A stretch of DNA of 64,000 nucleotides, from NCBI GenBank assembly GCA_029379385.1, contig CM055608.1:17172350-17236349 (forward strand), read 5' to 3'. The position numbers were made by a program, and so were the translations under genes. The notes beneath the pieces were generated by a model, which had not been told where the DNA came from, made no database searches, and saw nothing but the letters and a program-made list of their open reading frames with translations. The DNA is from Quillaja saponaria (lineage: Eukaryota; Streptophyta; Magnoliopsida; Fabales; Quillajaceae). Shown here in pieces: positions 1 through 11,664 of the stretch; within the stretch, counting starts at the first letter, position 1, and every line of letters begins with the position of its first letter.

Positions 1-3000
1 ACGATCAAGATCTCCCCTTGAGTATATACTGGTTACCTCTGACCCTGAAAGGTTTGAAATGCTTCCGTTTGTTTCCTTTGATGAATTTAAAGTTCCACCC
101 TCCGATTGCATGACTTCAGAGCTCTGAGAACCGGTGGTCTGAAACCTTTGTCCATCACCAACTCTGTTCATTTCACTTCTGCTTTTCCCATTGTACTTAC
201 TCTTTGTGTTTAAGAAACGACCCCCACATCCCCTTGGTCGGCGCATTGCATGGAGATGGCGCGATTCATGCATATAAGGCTGTAAGACAAACATAATACT
301 CAAATAATTGTAATGAGTGAGGGGAAGCTATGCATTTGAGTCAGAATCCTCAAGAAATGATGGTCATTTTCTATCCCTTTGGTTAATGGAAATATGTGCA
401 TGTTGGCCTTAAATATGACACTACTATGCAGCTTTAGAAATATTAGCAATAATCTTCACACAACCTAATTGAAAATTTTGAACTGGAGAAAACTGTCGAG
501 TTTCCTTAGAAAAACAAAATCTTGGGCTCTATTAGTACCAAGTCACCAAATGTACATTTCAACAATAGGGAGGAGCGGTGGGCAACACACTCAAATCAAT
601 ATCAGAAGTTCCTGGCCATGTTAAGTCTGGAAATTCATCCAATGGGATGCTCAATGCTAAGGGCTCAAAAAAACAAACTCAACCAATTTACATTTCCCCC
701 TTTCCTTTTCCTTCTCTGTTTTATTGTCCTTGGCTCCATGGTAAGGGGCAACATCACAACGAGATACTAACCCTCCATTATTACCTACCAATACCTGTGT
801 GAGCCATGGGTTAGAGAGCCATTGGTATCTATAAACTTCCTTTATCCTATTTCGTTCAACATGATCCATGGTGCATTCACGATTTGGATCTCCAAAACTT
901 TACAACCTTAACTTCAGCAATTAATTTTAAGAACCTAATTCTTTATCCCGATATAGGAAAAAGGTTGTATCTGGATTAAATCTAGGACCTATAAAGTCAA
1001 CAAAGGAGAATCTCATTTACATATCAGCACTTTATTACCTTATTTGATATTATGTAAATTTTAGACTTGTTAGAAAAGGATTGTTCTCAGAATTCATTCA
1101 TTATGTCATTTTCTTAGCCAAAGAAAAAATAGAAAAACATTATGCCATTTCTGCTATTATTTGTAACAACATGAATACAAGAAGATAGATTTAAGTACCA
1201 ACTGTACATGAAAAACAAGTGAAGATCCCATTTTCACCCAATTTCCCTCGTATTTGAATAGAAGCATACAATACTCTGCGTCCACTAATAATGAAATTAA
1301 GTGGACTACTATTTTCTACTTTCCCAAGAATTTTGTTCAGACCAACCTATAACAACTAATCCTTTTTACTGCCACATTACATGCAACTGTCTAAAGCTGA
1401 TAAAACTGGGAGCAAATTAAGGAAACATACCTTACGGAGGCTTGTCATTTTTTTCTCCAGGACAGCCTTTGCACGGGACTGCCGACGTCTGATGATTCCA
1501 TGGTACTGCTTAGCATTAACATATATAGGCCCATCATCTGTTGTCAAGTTCAGTGGGAGCATAATACGACCCTAATTCATTGGAGGATAAGTATATCAAT
1601 CACTTTTAGTAGATCTGCAATAGATCATCAGAAATAACAACACATGGAAAAGAGCTGTGATAGTGTTTGGAGAATAATATAATCACAAGAACTGTCTCAA
1701 AGTGACCCCGAATATTGTTGAACATCATGTAACAGAGTGTCAGTGTTGTAGCAAGTGATAAATGTATAATGAAAGATACTTGTTCATGGTAAAATCACGA
1801 TAATAACACGTACTGCATTCTTTTTTCGGGCAGAATACTCCAAAGACCTTTTCATGTCATATATCTACATTGTATTCTTTAAGGATGCTACTAAGTTCCC
1901 AAGTAGACATGTTAAAACAAGAAAGACTTCAGCTTCACAAAGTTAACAAGGTCAAAGGAGTAAAGACTAAGCACACACCGAAAATTGAGGTCCATAAGTC
2001 GAAAAAAGTCCATAACATTGATCTGCATACTGATATTTTGCACAGATCTACAAAGGAACAGATAGAATAATTAAAGGATTCATATCCAGAAACCAAATCT
2101 AAAGCACAACAAGCAATCATTTTTAAGAAAATATTACCATAGGCTGACCAAATCCTAGCTCAAAACGAGCACGATGACCAGGAAGAGATGATTGCAAGGA
2201 GATTGCTGACTGAGGTTTCTGTGCATCACCTGACATATTATTTGTAGCAATCTGAATAAGAAATGGCTCTATGATCACAAAATTAAAGAAATCAACGACA
2301 TTAAAGCATCATTCAGATTTCAAACTTTATGTCAATAGTCATTTAAGAAACAATAAACTTTTCCGTGTGTGATTGTGGGAAGAAGACATGGCCACTCAGT
2401 AGAAACCCAATCATTTCTCCACTGGAAAGGACTAGCACAAAGAATCTTTGAGCCAATTTACAGTTTTCAAACCATAAAAGGATCTGAATAATCAAAAGCA
2501 TGCCATGCAAAATAAAAAATTCCTTTAGCTTAATTCCTTATTTGTTATTTTGTTGTTTCAACTTATTCTAACTCTTATTTCCATAAGGTTGTTTCAATAT
2601 AGTTAACAGGAACATGGATGGGTCATCACCTGATTGCCCGTTATACCGAAGGAATGTGGACTGGGTAAATAAAAACATGCATTAGAAGATTAGAAAGAAA
2701 GCTGCCTAGATGGGTAAGGACTGGTTATGGATAGACATTTTGTTTGGATACTTGGAATGAACTTGGTTGAAGGAATCCAAATTTACTCCAAGTACTCAGT
2801 GGAAAACAAGAATTTTGAAATCAAATATCTTAGCAAAGACAAATTACAACTTGGAATACAGAATTGAGATAAGGACCCAACAATTGCATCTGGGTAGAAA
2901 AGAAATGCATGAAAGGGAAAGATGAATAAGTTACAGTTATAACTTGAGTCGAATAAAAGACTTTTGGCCATATCTCTCACAAATTTTGCAGTTACTACTA

Positions 3001-4233
3001 CACTATCTGAAAGAATCCCATATTCTGCAATGTTGTAATCACCAAATGCAGAAAACTACACCTTTTTTTTTTTTTTTTTTTCCCTTTATTTCATTTCTCA
3101 TGTCCCTACCTATTAGTACTATTGTATTGCCATGTAACATATACAAACTTTTACATTTGCCACTATTTAACAATGGTTCTTCTATATTAATACCATTATT
3201 ACTTAATGATTCGTCGCAGCATATTGTATCACAGAATAGGTCATGTGTAGTAATTGTGTTTTATTTACCGCAATAATTAGAATATAAGTTATTGTCTCCA
3301 GAAGAGCATCCATGGAACTTTTCCATGAAGATACTATAGGAATTCTACTTTTGTATTGGCCTTTATTGTTGTTCATTCAGAAAAATACCCCCTCTCTTGT
3401 AAATTTTTGAATCCACAGGATCATAAGGCAATTAGGGTTGAGGCATTAGTCATGTGACTTAGTATTCCGTAAGACTGTAGGCTATCTACACATTCTAATG
3501 TCTATGCCCAAAAGTTACTAGAATCCTCTAAAGGTTTGGAAGTTATTTAAATGTTAACCATAACAGCCAAAAAGACATATATATATATATATATATAAGA
3601 GAGAAATTCATCAAACAGAAAAAAAAGTTGGGATTCGGAGGAGGATGGGGTAGGTTCTCCAGCGTCTCTGGGTACACATGCAATGTGGATAGAGAATTTT
3701 TTCTTCTGTGCTTATTAATTTTAAGTAAAATTGAATTTCAGCTATGCCAAATTTATAGCAAAAATGGCAAGTGCATCTTGGTTTTGTAATGTCTTATAAT
3801 CAAGGGTACTTATACTCAAAAATGAAGTTGCCAATTACTTCATATGTATATGTGTATATATATATACACACACACACACACACAAACACACAAGGCATGA
3901 GTAAGTGAGTTTAACAACTCTATAAGTAGAGATATACCTAACATAATATAGGTTGAGAAGGAGGAGGTTACCTGTAAAAATAGTGAACTGAGTTGTATTT
4001 CCTTTATCTTGTCCTTGTTCAGCACCTCTTCCTGCTTGTTTAGTGGCAGTGAGTTGATCTCCACAGTTAGGATGATCAAGTGAAAAAGGCTTGATTTGGT
4101 TACAGGACTCCCCATAAACTGATTGGGATGCAAAGGCACTCCACCATGGGGCTGAAGATAAAGATGACAACTGTCCGATGGAATTCTGAACAATTCCTTC
4201 ATGTTCTTTGAAACAAACAGTTTGCATGGCCAT
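1..4233 (-). CDS. NF-YA: NF-YA transcription factor subunit (HAP2/CBF-B), 5 coding exons, C-terminus beyond the window
   Basis: NF-YA pairs with the NF-YB/NF-YC histone-fold dimer in the nucleus and supplies sequence-specific binding to CCAAT boxes. I read the exons on the minus strand as 3972-4233, 2138-2229, 1979-2047, 1431-1571 and 1-279 (open at the window edge). All introns are GT-AG, phases agree, and the 843 nt give 281 codons without a stop. The start is [13 protein letters not shown] at 4233, typical of this family. Residues about 155-188 hold the subunit-association helix ([20 protein letters not shown], then AKAVLEKK). Residues 189-214 hold the DNA-binding part ([20 protein letters not shown], then RFLNTK). 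Both are intact. The N-terminal 118 residues are polar with a Ser/Trp patch (SSAPWWSAF). The family is usually 200-350 residues, so little of the C-terminus should be missing. Exon 2 has a competing upstream acceptor (see findings). The miR169 site that many plant NF-YA 3' UTRs carry would lie outside the window. Confidence 0.93.
3571..3893. repeat. Microsatellites in the first coding intron of NF-YA
   Basis: An (AT)n run lies at about 3577-3598 and a compound (AT)n(AC)n run at about 3841-3893. Both fall within the intron 2230-3971, close to the exon 1 donor. Confidence 0.85.
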
Positions 4234-4945
4234 TCCCTCCTAATGATCCACGGATTATTTCTAAGAAAATCTACCTGAATTGTTTATACTAGTTCCTGTA
4301 GTTAAAGCTTCAGATTAATGATGGTAATACATGTATCCATCTTACTAAACAAATGAGGAAGGAAAGGAAAAAGAAGGAAATAAAAATGTATGTAATACCC
4401 AGAAAAACTGAATCCAAAGAAAGATGAAAATATGCAACAAAATTCTATCGGGTAATTCTCATTAAGAAGGCAAAGTTCTATCCGGTAATTTCAATTTTAA
4501 TAGCTTGCATAATCTAATAATAAGGTAATCATATCATAACATTAGAAAGCTTAGGCTAGAAAAGAAAAAATTATAACATCAAGCCAAATAAAGTGGAACT
4601 TCTCGATACCCAGATAAAGTTTTTGTATCCACTAGGTGAAAATTTGAGAAAATAATGGGCATACGAATTATACAAGGAACACCAGAACTCAGTAATCGCA
4701 ACAGAGAAGTAACCGTGTTGGAAATAAGCAAGAACCCAGACACAGAGATCAAGTATCACATTAGCACTGGCAAGAAATCACAGGTAGAAAGATATGCTAA
4801 GCTTAAAACAGAAAATAAAAAAAATAAAAGGAAAAAGCCAGAGCTAAATTGTTAAGCTAAATAAATAAAATTTACAGGACCTTACCAAATCCCAAATTCT
4901 ATGAAGAAGAAGAATAAGAAGCTAATGAAAAAGGGAAGTACTCAC

Positions 4946-5195
4946 ATCCCAGTCTAGAAGCAGAAGAAGGAGGAGTAGTAGCTTCGAATTCTACGCGCTC
5001 AAATATCAGATACACCCCATTCGATTGGAACCATCAACCAAGTGGATACAAGCACAAGTTGAAGCAAAAGCACACGCCAGAGAGAGAGAGAGAGAGGAAG
5101 GGGAGAGTGAAAAACACAGAGACGGCCGATAAATGCTTACAAGTTTAATGGAACTACACACCACTGACCAATGATCTTTAGCTTTCATGCAATAA
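4946..5195 (-). other. NF-YA 5' UTR exon (non-coding first exon)
   Basis: A donor (ggat|gtgagt on the minus strand) sits at 4945/4946, and an acceptor (ttcttag|aaataa) ends at 4260/4261, 27 nt before the NF-YA start codon. This predicts a leader intron of about 685 nt (4261-4945). The TATA box at 5221-5240 puts the transcription start near 5195. The exon holds a (GA)n run at about 5079-5097, which is a CT run in the sense strand as is common in plant leaders. The exact start site is inferred. Confidence 0.6.
5006..5188 (-). CDS. Upstream ORF in the NF-YA leader (60 codons)
   Basis: This ORF starts at the first ATG after the predicted NF-YA cap site and ends well before the leader intron, so it would be translated before the main ORF if the leader is as predicted. 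The peptide is Ser/Leu-rich in the middle because the CT repeat is translated there (SLSPSSLSLSLA). It shows no domain. A second, overlapping ORF of 11 codons lies near its end. Leader uORFs are known in some plant NF-YA genes, such as Medicago MtHAP2-1, where leader-intron splicing matters. Whether this one is conserved or translated cannot be seen here. Confidence 0.35.
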   Translation of the reverse strand: MKAKDHWSVVCSSIKLVSIYRPSLCFSLSPSSLSLSLACAFASTCACIHLVDGSNRMGCI

Positions 5196-5220
5196 TTTTG
5201 GTACTTTGTGCCCTCCCTGT

Positions 5221-5240
5221 TTATAAATTTATATAAATTC
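5221..5240 (-). promoter_or_regulatory. TATA box of the NF-YA gene
   Basis: On the minus strand this reads tttatataaatttataaac, two overlapping TATA-like cores. It lies about 30 nt upstream of the inferred start of the leader exon. No other TATA core this close fits the gene better. Confidence 0.5.
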
Positions 5241-6461
5241 CACTACTCTCTCTCCTCCTTTGTCACTCAGTTTCAAACAATTTTTTAATAAAACCCAGAA
5301 TTAATTTTGACACCCATTTCTTTTCTCAATTTGCTTTCTTTTTTGCCTAAAGTTTCTATGTCTAAAAATAGGAGGCTGATGGAAAATGTGTGCGGACGTT
5401 GGCAAACAATAGTAATATTTTAACCGCCTACCATCTGTTTGTGGTAATGTTTTAATGTTTTCTTCCTACTATACATGTAGATCTTTTTTTAGGCTTTGGG
5501 ACTTTCTTAGGGATGTGGGTAAGTTGTCCTTGGTTTTGTATATAACTATTATATATATGGTGCAACCATTAGTTGTTTATGTAGAGTTATATTGCCCCAT
5601 CGATTCATGAGATGGGTACAGATCAGATACCCTTATTTTCTAAGTTATCTTATATATAGTAAGGTGCAATTATTTGTATTTTTAATTTTTTTCCTCTTTT
5701 GGTTTATTTAATAGACTTTTTTTTTTGATAACAAAAAATTTACTTTTTTAGATCTCATAATATTAGTTAGTAAATCTTTGATATATAGGCAAAAATAACT
5801 TATAAATTAGATAATAATTATACATATTTCGATAATAAGATTGGAAATTGAAATTAAACTCGTATTTGATAGTAAAGACTTGAAAAAGAATTCACTACCA
5901 ATTATTAATGGCCATGAATAATATATGTATAAAAACATATTTGGTAGTATCAATCTCCAGTCAAGTAAAAAGAAACATTAAGTAATGAAAAAAAATTTAT
6001 ACTCTCTATTTTCGAATAATTAGGTTTAAGATAATTCATTTTTACTTTCTATTGAAAATTGAAAAGTAATCCTGCATACGGTTTTATTATTATTTTCACT
6101 CGGTTACTCTCTTTTTCTATTTCAATTAAGTAGTGCTGCATCTATATATTTTTTAAATTACAAAATTGTCTTTTGTTTTTACATAATGTAATAAGCAAAT
6201 GATTTTGAAAGCATAACGACATGACAAGGAAAGATAAAGTGGCTAAAATAGTATATAGAACAGCAAAATATCTCCATAATTAATTAGTTGAATAAACAAT
6301 CCAAGGAAATTCACAATGATTTTCCTTCATTATATTAAAGAGCCAATTGTTGTATTTATATATAAATATTTTGATATTGAAAGTGTCAAAACTAGCTAGC
6401 CTAACTGGAATGACATTTGGATATTATATGGTGTAAAGAGTTTTACACTATAAACGGGATT
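5241..6461. other. Intergenic, AT-rich
   Basis: This is NF-YA upstream sequence and beyond. I see no ORF with coding character, no element ends and no RNA gene. Its left part presumably carries NF-YA promoter elements that I cannot identify. Confidence 0.5.
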
Positions 6462-6476
6462 ATGATATATTAGTTC

Positions 6477-6604
6477 GCCAAGATCTTGAGTGGTCCAACA
6501 GCACCTAATATCCCTGCCTATCTTGGAGATCCAATAATCGACTCTCCTGAAAGACTTACTTGGGGTTTATTTTCCCCTTCCCCCTCCCAAAAATAAAAAT
6601 AAAA
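6477..6604 (+). mobile_element. tRNA-derived SINE with 15-bp target site duplication
   Basis: The direct repeat atgatatattagttc flanks the insert exactly, at 6462-6476 and 6605-6619. The insert starts gccaagatcttgagtggtcc. The part tgagtggtccaacagcacc resembles a pol III A box, and gatccaataatcgactctcc resembles a degenerate B box (GGTTCGANTCC) about 35 nt further on. It ends in an A-rich tail (aaaaataaaaataaaa). A short body with A/B boxes, an A-rich tail and a long exact duplication defines a SINE mobilised by a LINE. The exact duplication argues for a fairly recent insertion. The family name is unknown to me. Confidence 0.72.
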
Positions 6605-6619
6605 ATGATATATTAGTTC

Positions 6620-7708
6620 ATATTTAACTAAAATTAATGATGCAATAATTAGTAATAAATACTACAATAAAAGGAGTTATCAAAAACTATGAAGATAATT
6701 TACTTGTCTCCAGTTATGTGGATGAGTGGACGATCCTCCTCAATATCACGGGAGGGGCAATCTTATTCTTGCCCTTCTTCCCCCTCTATGCACCCTCGAC
6801 ACACTCATTAGTGACAAGATCCATCTTATGCTAAGCATCCTGATCATAACATGAAGCTGCAATACAAATTAAGTGTGTGTAAGAACAAATGAAATTCATA
6901 AAAAATCAATAGATAAGAAAAATCATTATGAAACTTGAAATTGTAACTTACATGTTTGTATAGATCCTGAACCCAATGGGACCTGATATGAATCCCACGT
7001 CAGAAAGGTTCCGAACAAATTAAAGGGAGGTGAAGGTACTAGAGCTGCAACAGTAGAGGGAGCTGGTACTGTTGATGGAGAAGCAACTGATGCTGTGGAT
7101 GGAGACAATGAAGCTCCAAGATGTCCTCGAATGAAGGTCTAGCATCCTCTAGGCATGACTGTGTAATAAAATGCATTTGAAGGAAAAACGATACACTTTG
7201 TAATAATGAAAATGATAAGCAAACAATAAATATTGCTTATCCAGGACACATACAAGTCCAACAATAAGTGCCTACCTAGTGAGTGATATGAACATAAACA
7301 AGTACTTCAATACATTAATCGTTAACCATATGCATTCATCAAGACAAGGTCTCATATCATAAACTGTTTTGAATATGAACCAAGTATTTGATACCATCAC
7401 ATGAAGAATATGTAAAAATGCATCTCAATAGCAAAAAAGACAATTTCCTAAATTAAAACTTAACAACCACTATTCAATCTATAGCGAGCCAATACTTGGG
7501 AGTCATAAGCTAGGCTATAACCAGAATTATAATACTCATTCATTATAGGGAAGATGTCTACTTTAGTCCCCTTAGCGTTGATTTTTATTATTTCTTGTCA
7601 CGTGAAAAAATATATATGTTACTTCCTCAGTTTTGATTTGTATCCCTTATTTGGAACATTGAGAAAATAGGTATTCTTTGTTTAAACTTGTTGATATTTT
7701 GACATATT
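6620..7708. other. Intergenic, no supported gene
   Basis: A 60-codon open frame on the minus strand (6926-7108) is Ser/Pro/Val-rich and has no recognisable domain. I do not call it a gene. Nothing else is visible. Confidence 0.4.
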
Positions 7709-8125
7709 GCCCCAGTTTAGTTTAACTTTCAAAACAGTTTTTGAGCTTAAGCTTTTCTACAAAGTTATTTGATAATAGAGGTTATTTTTTAAACTTTATG
7801 AAATAAGAATTTTTGTATTTTTAGAGTCCTAAAAGCTGAAATTAGAAAAAATGTTTTTTCAAATAGAAAACAAGGAAAGCTCAAATTAATTTTAATGATT
7901 ATTTTATTTAGATAAATATAACCATAATATTTATCAAAATAGTATTTTTAGAACTCAATACCTTTTTTGAAAGAAAAAAAAATTTAATATTTTTATATCT
8001 CATAGCACTTTTACATTTACTTATCTAAACTCTTTTTCAGCTTTTTATACAACACTTTTTAAACATCTCTACTTAAAAAATATTTTTACACAACATTTTT
8101 ACCCACAACTTAACCAAATAGGCCC
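7709..8125. mobile_element. Possible MITE with weak terminal inverted repeats
   Basis: The left end gccccagtttagtttaactt resembles the reverse complement of the right end (gggcctatttggttaagttg), with about two thirds identity. The flanking triplet ATT occurs on both sides. The inside is AT-rich with no ORF. Ends of the type GGGCC-TATTTGG occur in plant Harbinger- and hAT-type MITEs. Divergence is high and the call is tentative. Confidence 0.3.
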
Positions 8126-10703
8126 ATTATCTTAGTTATGACCATCTTAGTGGCACTCAAAAGTCCATTCCCACAGAGTCTCATTAAGTCCCAGTCCTTT
8201 CTGAACCCAAAAAGTTGATACCATAGAGTTTATTAATGAATGTGCTCCTAACCACATCGATAAGTTTTGACCAAATATGGATTCTATGTATGCACTTTTG
8301 GGTTTGGCAAAACCTACACTTGTTGTTCTCAAACCAAAACCTAAACCTGAGTCAGTCATTGTAGAGTTTGATCCTCAATCCCAAGAAGTATCTGCTAGTG
8401 TTTTGCAAGAAATTTTGGAGCCCACTCTTCCAACACTAGAGATTGAACATTCGAGCAATGAAGTTGACTTGTCAAAACCAAAAACACAAGATGAAGAGAT
8501 TCCAACAAAAGCTGTTGATGAAGACATGCCAGAGGTTGATCATTAAAACTGTGCAGATAACGCTATCCAGAAGCTACCATTTTAGCTTATCGTTTCTCCA
8601 TTGGAAGCTAAGAGTCAGGACCATGAAGTTGATGATGTTAATGAGCCACTCGCTATGGATGGTGAGGTTACAGTTGTAGATATGATTAAGCTAGTCGACA
8701 TTCCAGATCTACTTAAGATAGTTCTAAGTTTTCAGTTGCAACTATGATTGAGTCAATCGACATTTTAGAGCATGTATATACAATTTCAGGCAGGTTGTTA
8801 AGATTGCTATTCTAGATGTAGAGCATATTGATTTTGTCATCCGAATGCAATGCAGTTCCAGGTGTTCGTGTCCATGATAAAATTCTCATTACTGAGTCTT
8901 TTTTTTTTTTTTTTATATTCCTCTAGACCTTACTGCAAGATTTTATTCCTGAGATCCTTATCTCCTGGCCTCATACAAAACTCGAGGCCAAGTTTTTTTC
9001 AACAAGGGAAGAATGGTGGTGAACAATATTACTATTATATGGGAGTTTATTATTACATGTTATTGTAAGCTTTGTTATGTAAATCTATAATTTAGGCATT
9101 TATCTATTAATTAGTATTTACTATTATGTTCTTAGATTTTTTATTATTTACGTTTCTAAGGGTTTTATGTGAAGCTTATATAAAGGCTTAGTATGCACTT
9201 ATTTAAGGATCTTTTGACATTGAAAAATTGAAATTGAATAGCATGTTTACAAGTTTCCCAAACCCTAATTCCATATAATTCTTCCTCCCTTTCATGCTAT
9301 CCTACCTATTCCTTCTCCCTCTCCCTCATTTTCTTTCTAATTATCTATTTTCTTCTAACATCACTTTCACACACACGTATGAAGCCACCCATCATTAGAT
9401 GCGTGACCGAGACTACTTGTAACAACTCTCAAAATTTCATTCGAATGTGTCAGTTGAAAATAATGGTTAAAATTTCTCGTAAGCCTTTTTTAAAACTTAT
9501 AGAAAAAACTACACACAAAATGCAATATTATTTTTCGAGAGCTTCTAAAAAAAATATAATTTTTGGAGAGAATATTAGTATGTCGGAAAAGGAAAAATTA
9601 ATAATTAATTTATGAACATTAATATGATACGCGAGTATATAATACCACAAGGCCAGTTAAACTTAAACTAGTTAGTTATGTCACATTCAAAGAATCATTC
9701 TAGTTGTTGACAGTAAATACGTCCACTTGAATTAATACTGCTAAGATTAAGTCATAGGTCAACCTTAATTTTAGTAAATTAATTACAATACAGTACAATG
9801 TGCTTCTATGCCTGCCTTTAAGCTCTATCTTTGAGTTGTTAATTTCCAAAGCCAGACCAGCCGGCCATAATAATATATATTAAATTCTTGCAGATTTTGC
9901 CTTCACACTACCAGTTTGGGCTCTTTTTCTTATAAGCCGGCCAATTACTTGTGGCAATTATTTTAAAATTTGGTTAAGAGGTGGCTTTCTTAGCTTTGCT
10001 TAGCACAGGAAATTCTTTTTAGATAAGTATCTTTATTTATACAATATATTTGTAAAGACTATAGTCATTGGCCTAGTGATGCTCTCTTGCATTGGGGTTG
10101 GTATTAATTAAGGTTTGCTGATATATATATATTGGGTTACTCATCATTCAATAGATCAGTACGTATAAATTAAGCTTGAAACTGCTAATCAAGAATTGAA
10201 ATTGTAGATGAGAATATCTTAATTTAATGGTTAAAACAAAAATATTGGAATCGTATATATATGGTTTTTGGTTAGATATTTTTTTCTAATTAATTTATCA
10301 GTTGTTTGTTCTACTTTGTATGTGGGGTTGGATTGCCAATTGTTGAAATGAGATGTACTGCCATATATATATGACTGATGTAAATAACAAAAAACAAATT
10401 ATATATATATAATTTATTTACTTGCAAAAAAGAACGGAAAACATGCAGAAGAATTATTTTGTATGCAGGACTCAATCATGTAGACCTTATTACTAATTGA
10501 TTGCATATTCAATTTATCACCTTTATTAAAATGTTCATAAAATTTTATTTCTCTCTAGTCATATATATTAAGTTTGCAGATCATTAGCTAATAATGACTT
10601 TATTTGTATTAGATGAGTTGTACTTCAATGTTCTCATCAATTACCTTTCTCTTCCTTTTTATGATAAACAAAAGGTATAGTTGTTCCACAAGATGTTAGG
10701 AAG
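8126..10703. other. Intergenic; one unexplained 89-codon open frame
   Basis: An open frame at 8277-8546 (+) encodes a Pro/Glu/Asp-rich peptide (KPKPKPESVIVEFDPQSQ) that I cannot assign. It may be a scrap of a decayed element or gene. The rest is AT-rich sequence with a T-run at about 8900-8915 and no gene, RNA or clear element end. Confidence 0.4.
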
Positions 10704-11656
10704 CAGTAGCGGACTTGACATTTTTATTTTGGGGTACTACGTCATAATATATATACATTTTAATATATATTTTTTTGAGAAATTTTGCTAGGTAAATTAC
10801 TATCTAATATAAAAATTATTCAATATCTCGTTAGTAATCATAAATTAATTATAACACAATATTTTTCTTTCAAGTAATATTCAACTATTTTTAAATATGA
10901 ATTAAAATTCTTTTTAAAAATATTAATAGTAGACAAAACATAAAATGAACCAAGTATTTATACTAAAATAGAATGTCAAACTCAATAAATAAATAGGTAC
11001 TTGAGTTTAAATTGGGCATTAAGAATGAATACAATTTGATTAGATATATAAACTTAATTACCAAAAATATGAATTATAGATCTTAGAAAAACAAACATAA
11101 AAAAAGAATAAAGATTATGGCATCACATTCAAACTTGTTAAATAACGAGTATTACATAAAAAAGAACAAACATAAAATAAAAAATATAATACTACATTTC
11201 GAAACATGTCAAATAAGTATGCTGCAAATAAGTATTATATTTACTCTAAATCAATATGAGTTTACCCTATTTTTCTTTCTTTTTTTACTTTACTTCAAAC
11301 ACCATAAAATCAATGCAAATTTATATTTTATAAGGGTCATAATTATAAAAATTATTAAATTTTGTAGGAGTCAAAATGATTAAAGTATAATTTTTTAAGA
11401 GTCAAAATATAATTTATCCAAAAACTTGTAAGGATAAAAATGATAGAAATGTAAATGTTTAAAGGTAAAAATAAAAAAAATAAAATTGGATCCTAATTAT
11501 AAAAGATATCAAAGTTTTGGAAGGAACAAAATAATTAAAATAAAACGTTTTAAGAGTCAAAATAATATAATATAATCTTTTAAATACTAGAAATAAAATT
11601 TTCTAAAATCCTATAGGGACTATGGCCACTACACGTCCCGCCTAGTCCCGCCACTG
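10704..11656. mobile_element. Non-autonomous hAT-like DNA transposon (953 bp)
   Basis: The left end CAGTAGCGGACTTG and the reverse complement of the right end CAGTGGCGGGACTA form short terminal inverted repeats in the hAT style. The flanking octamers ttaggaag (10696-10703) and ttacaaag (11657-11664) agree at 6 of 8 positions, as expected of an old 8-bp target duplication. The inside is AT-rich, repeats agagtcaaaata-type units and has no transposase ORF. It may be an internally deleted derivative. Confidence 0.5.
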
Positions 11657-11664
11657 TTACAAAG

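Noticed and set aside
522..869. Open frames of 70-82 codons on both strands in the last NF-YA intron
   Set aside because: They overlap each other in three frames, show no domain and lie within the 280-1430 intron.
2944..3276. 110-codon open frame on the plus strand
   Set aside because: It runs through a T20 tract (poly-Phe) in an NF-YA intron; low complexity with no domain.
3840..4202. Second open frame (120 codons) over NF-YA exon 1
   Set aside because: It is a shifted frame of the true exon and reads into the AC/AT microsatellite; NF-YA homology is in the other frame.
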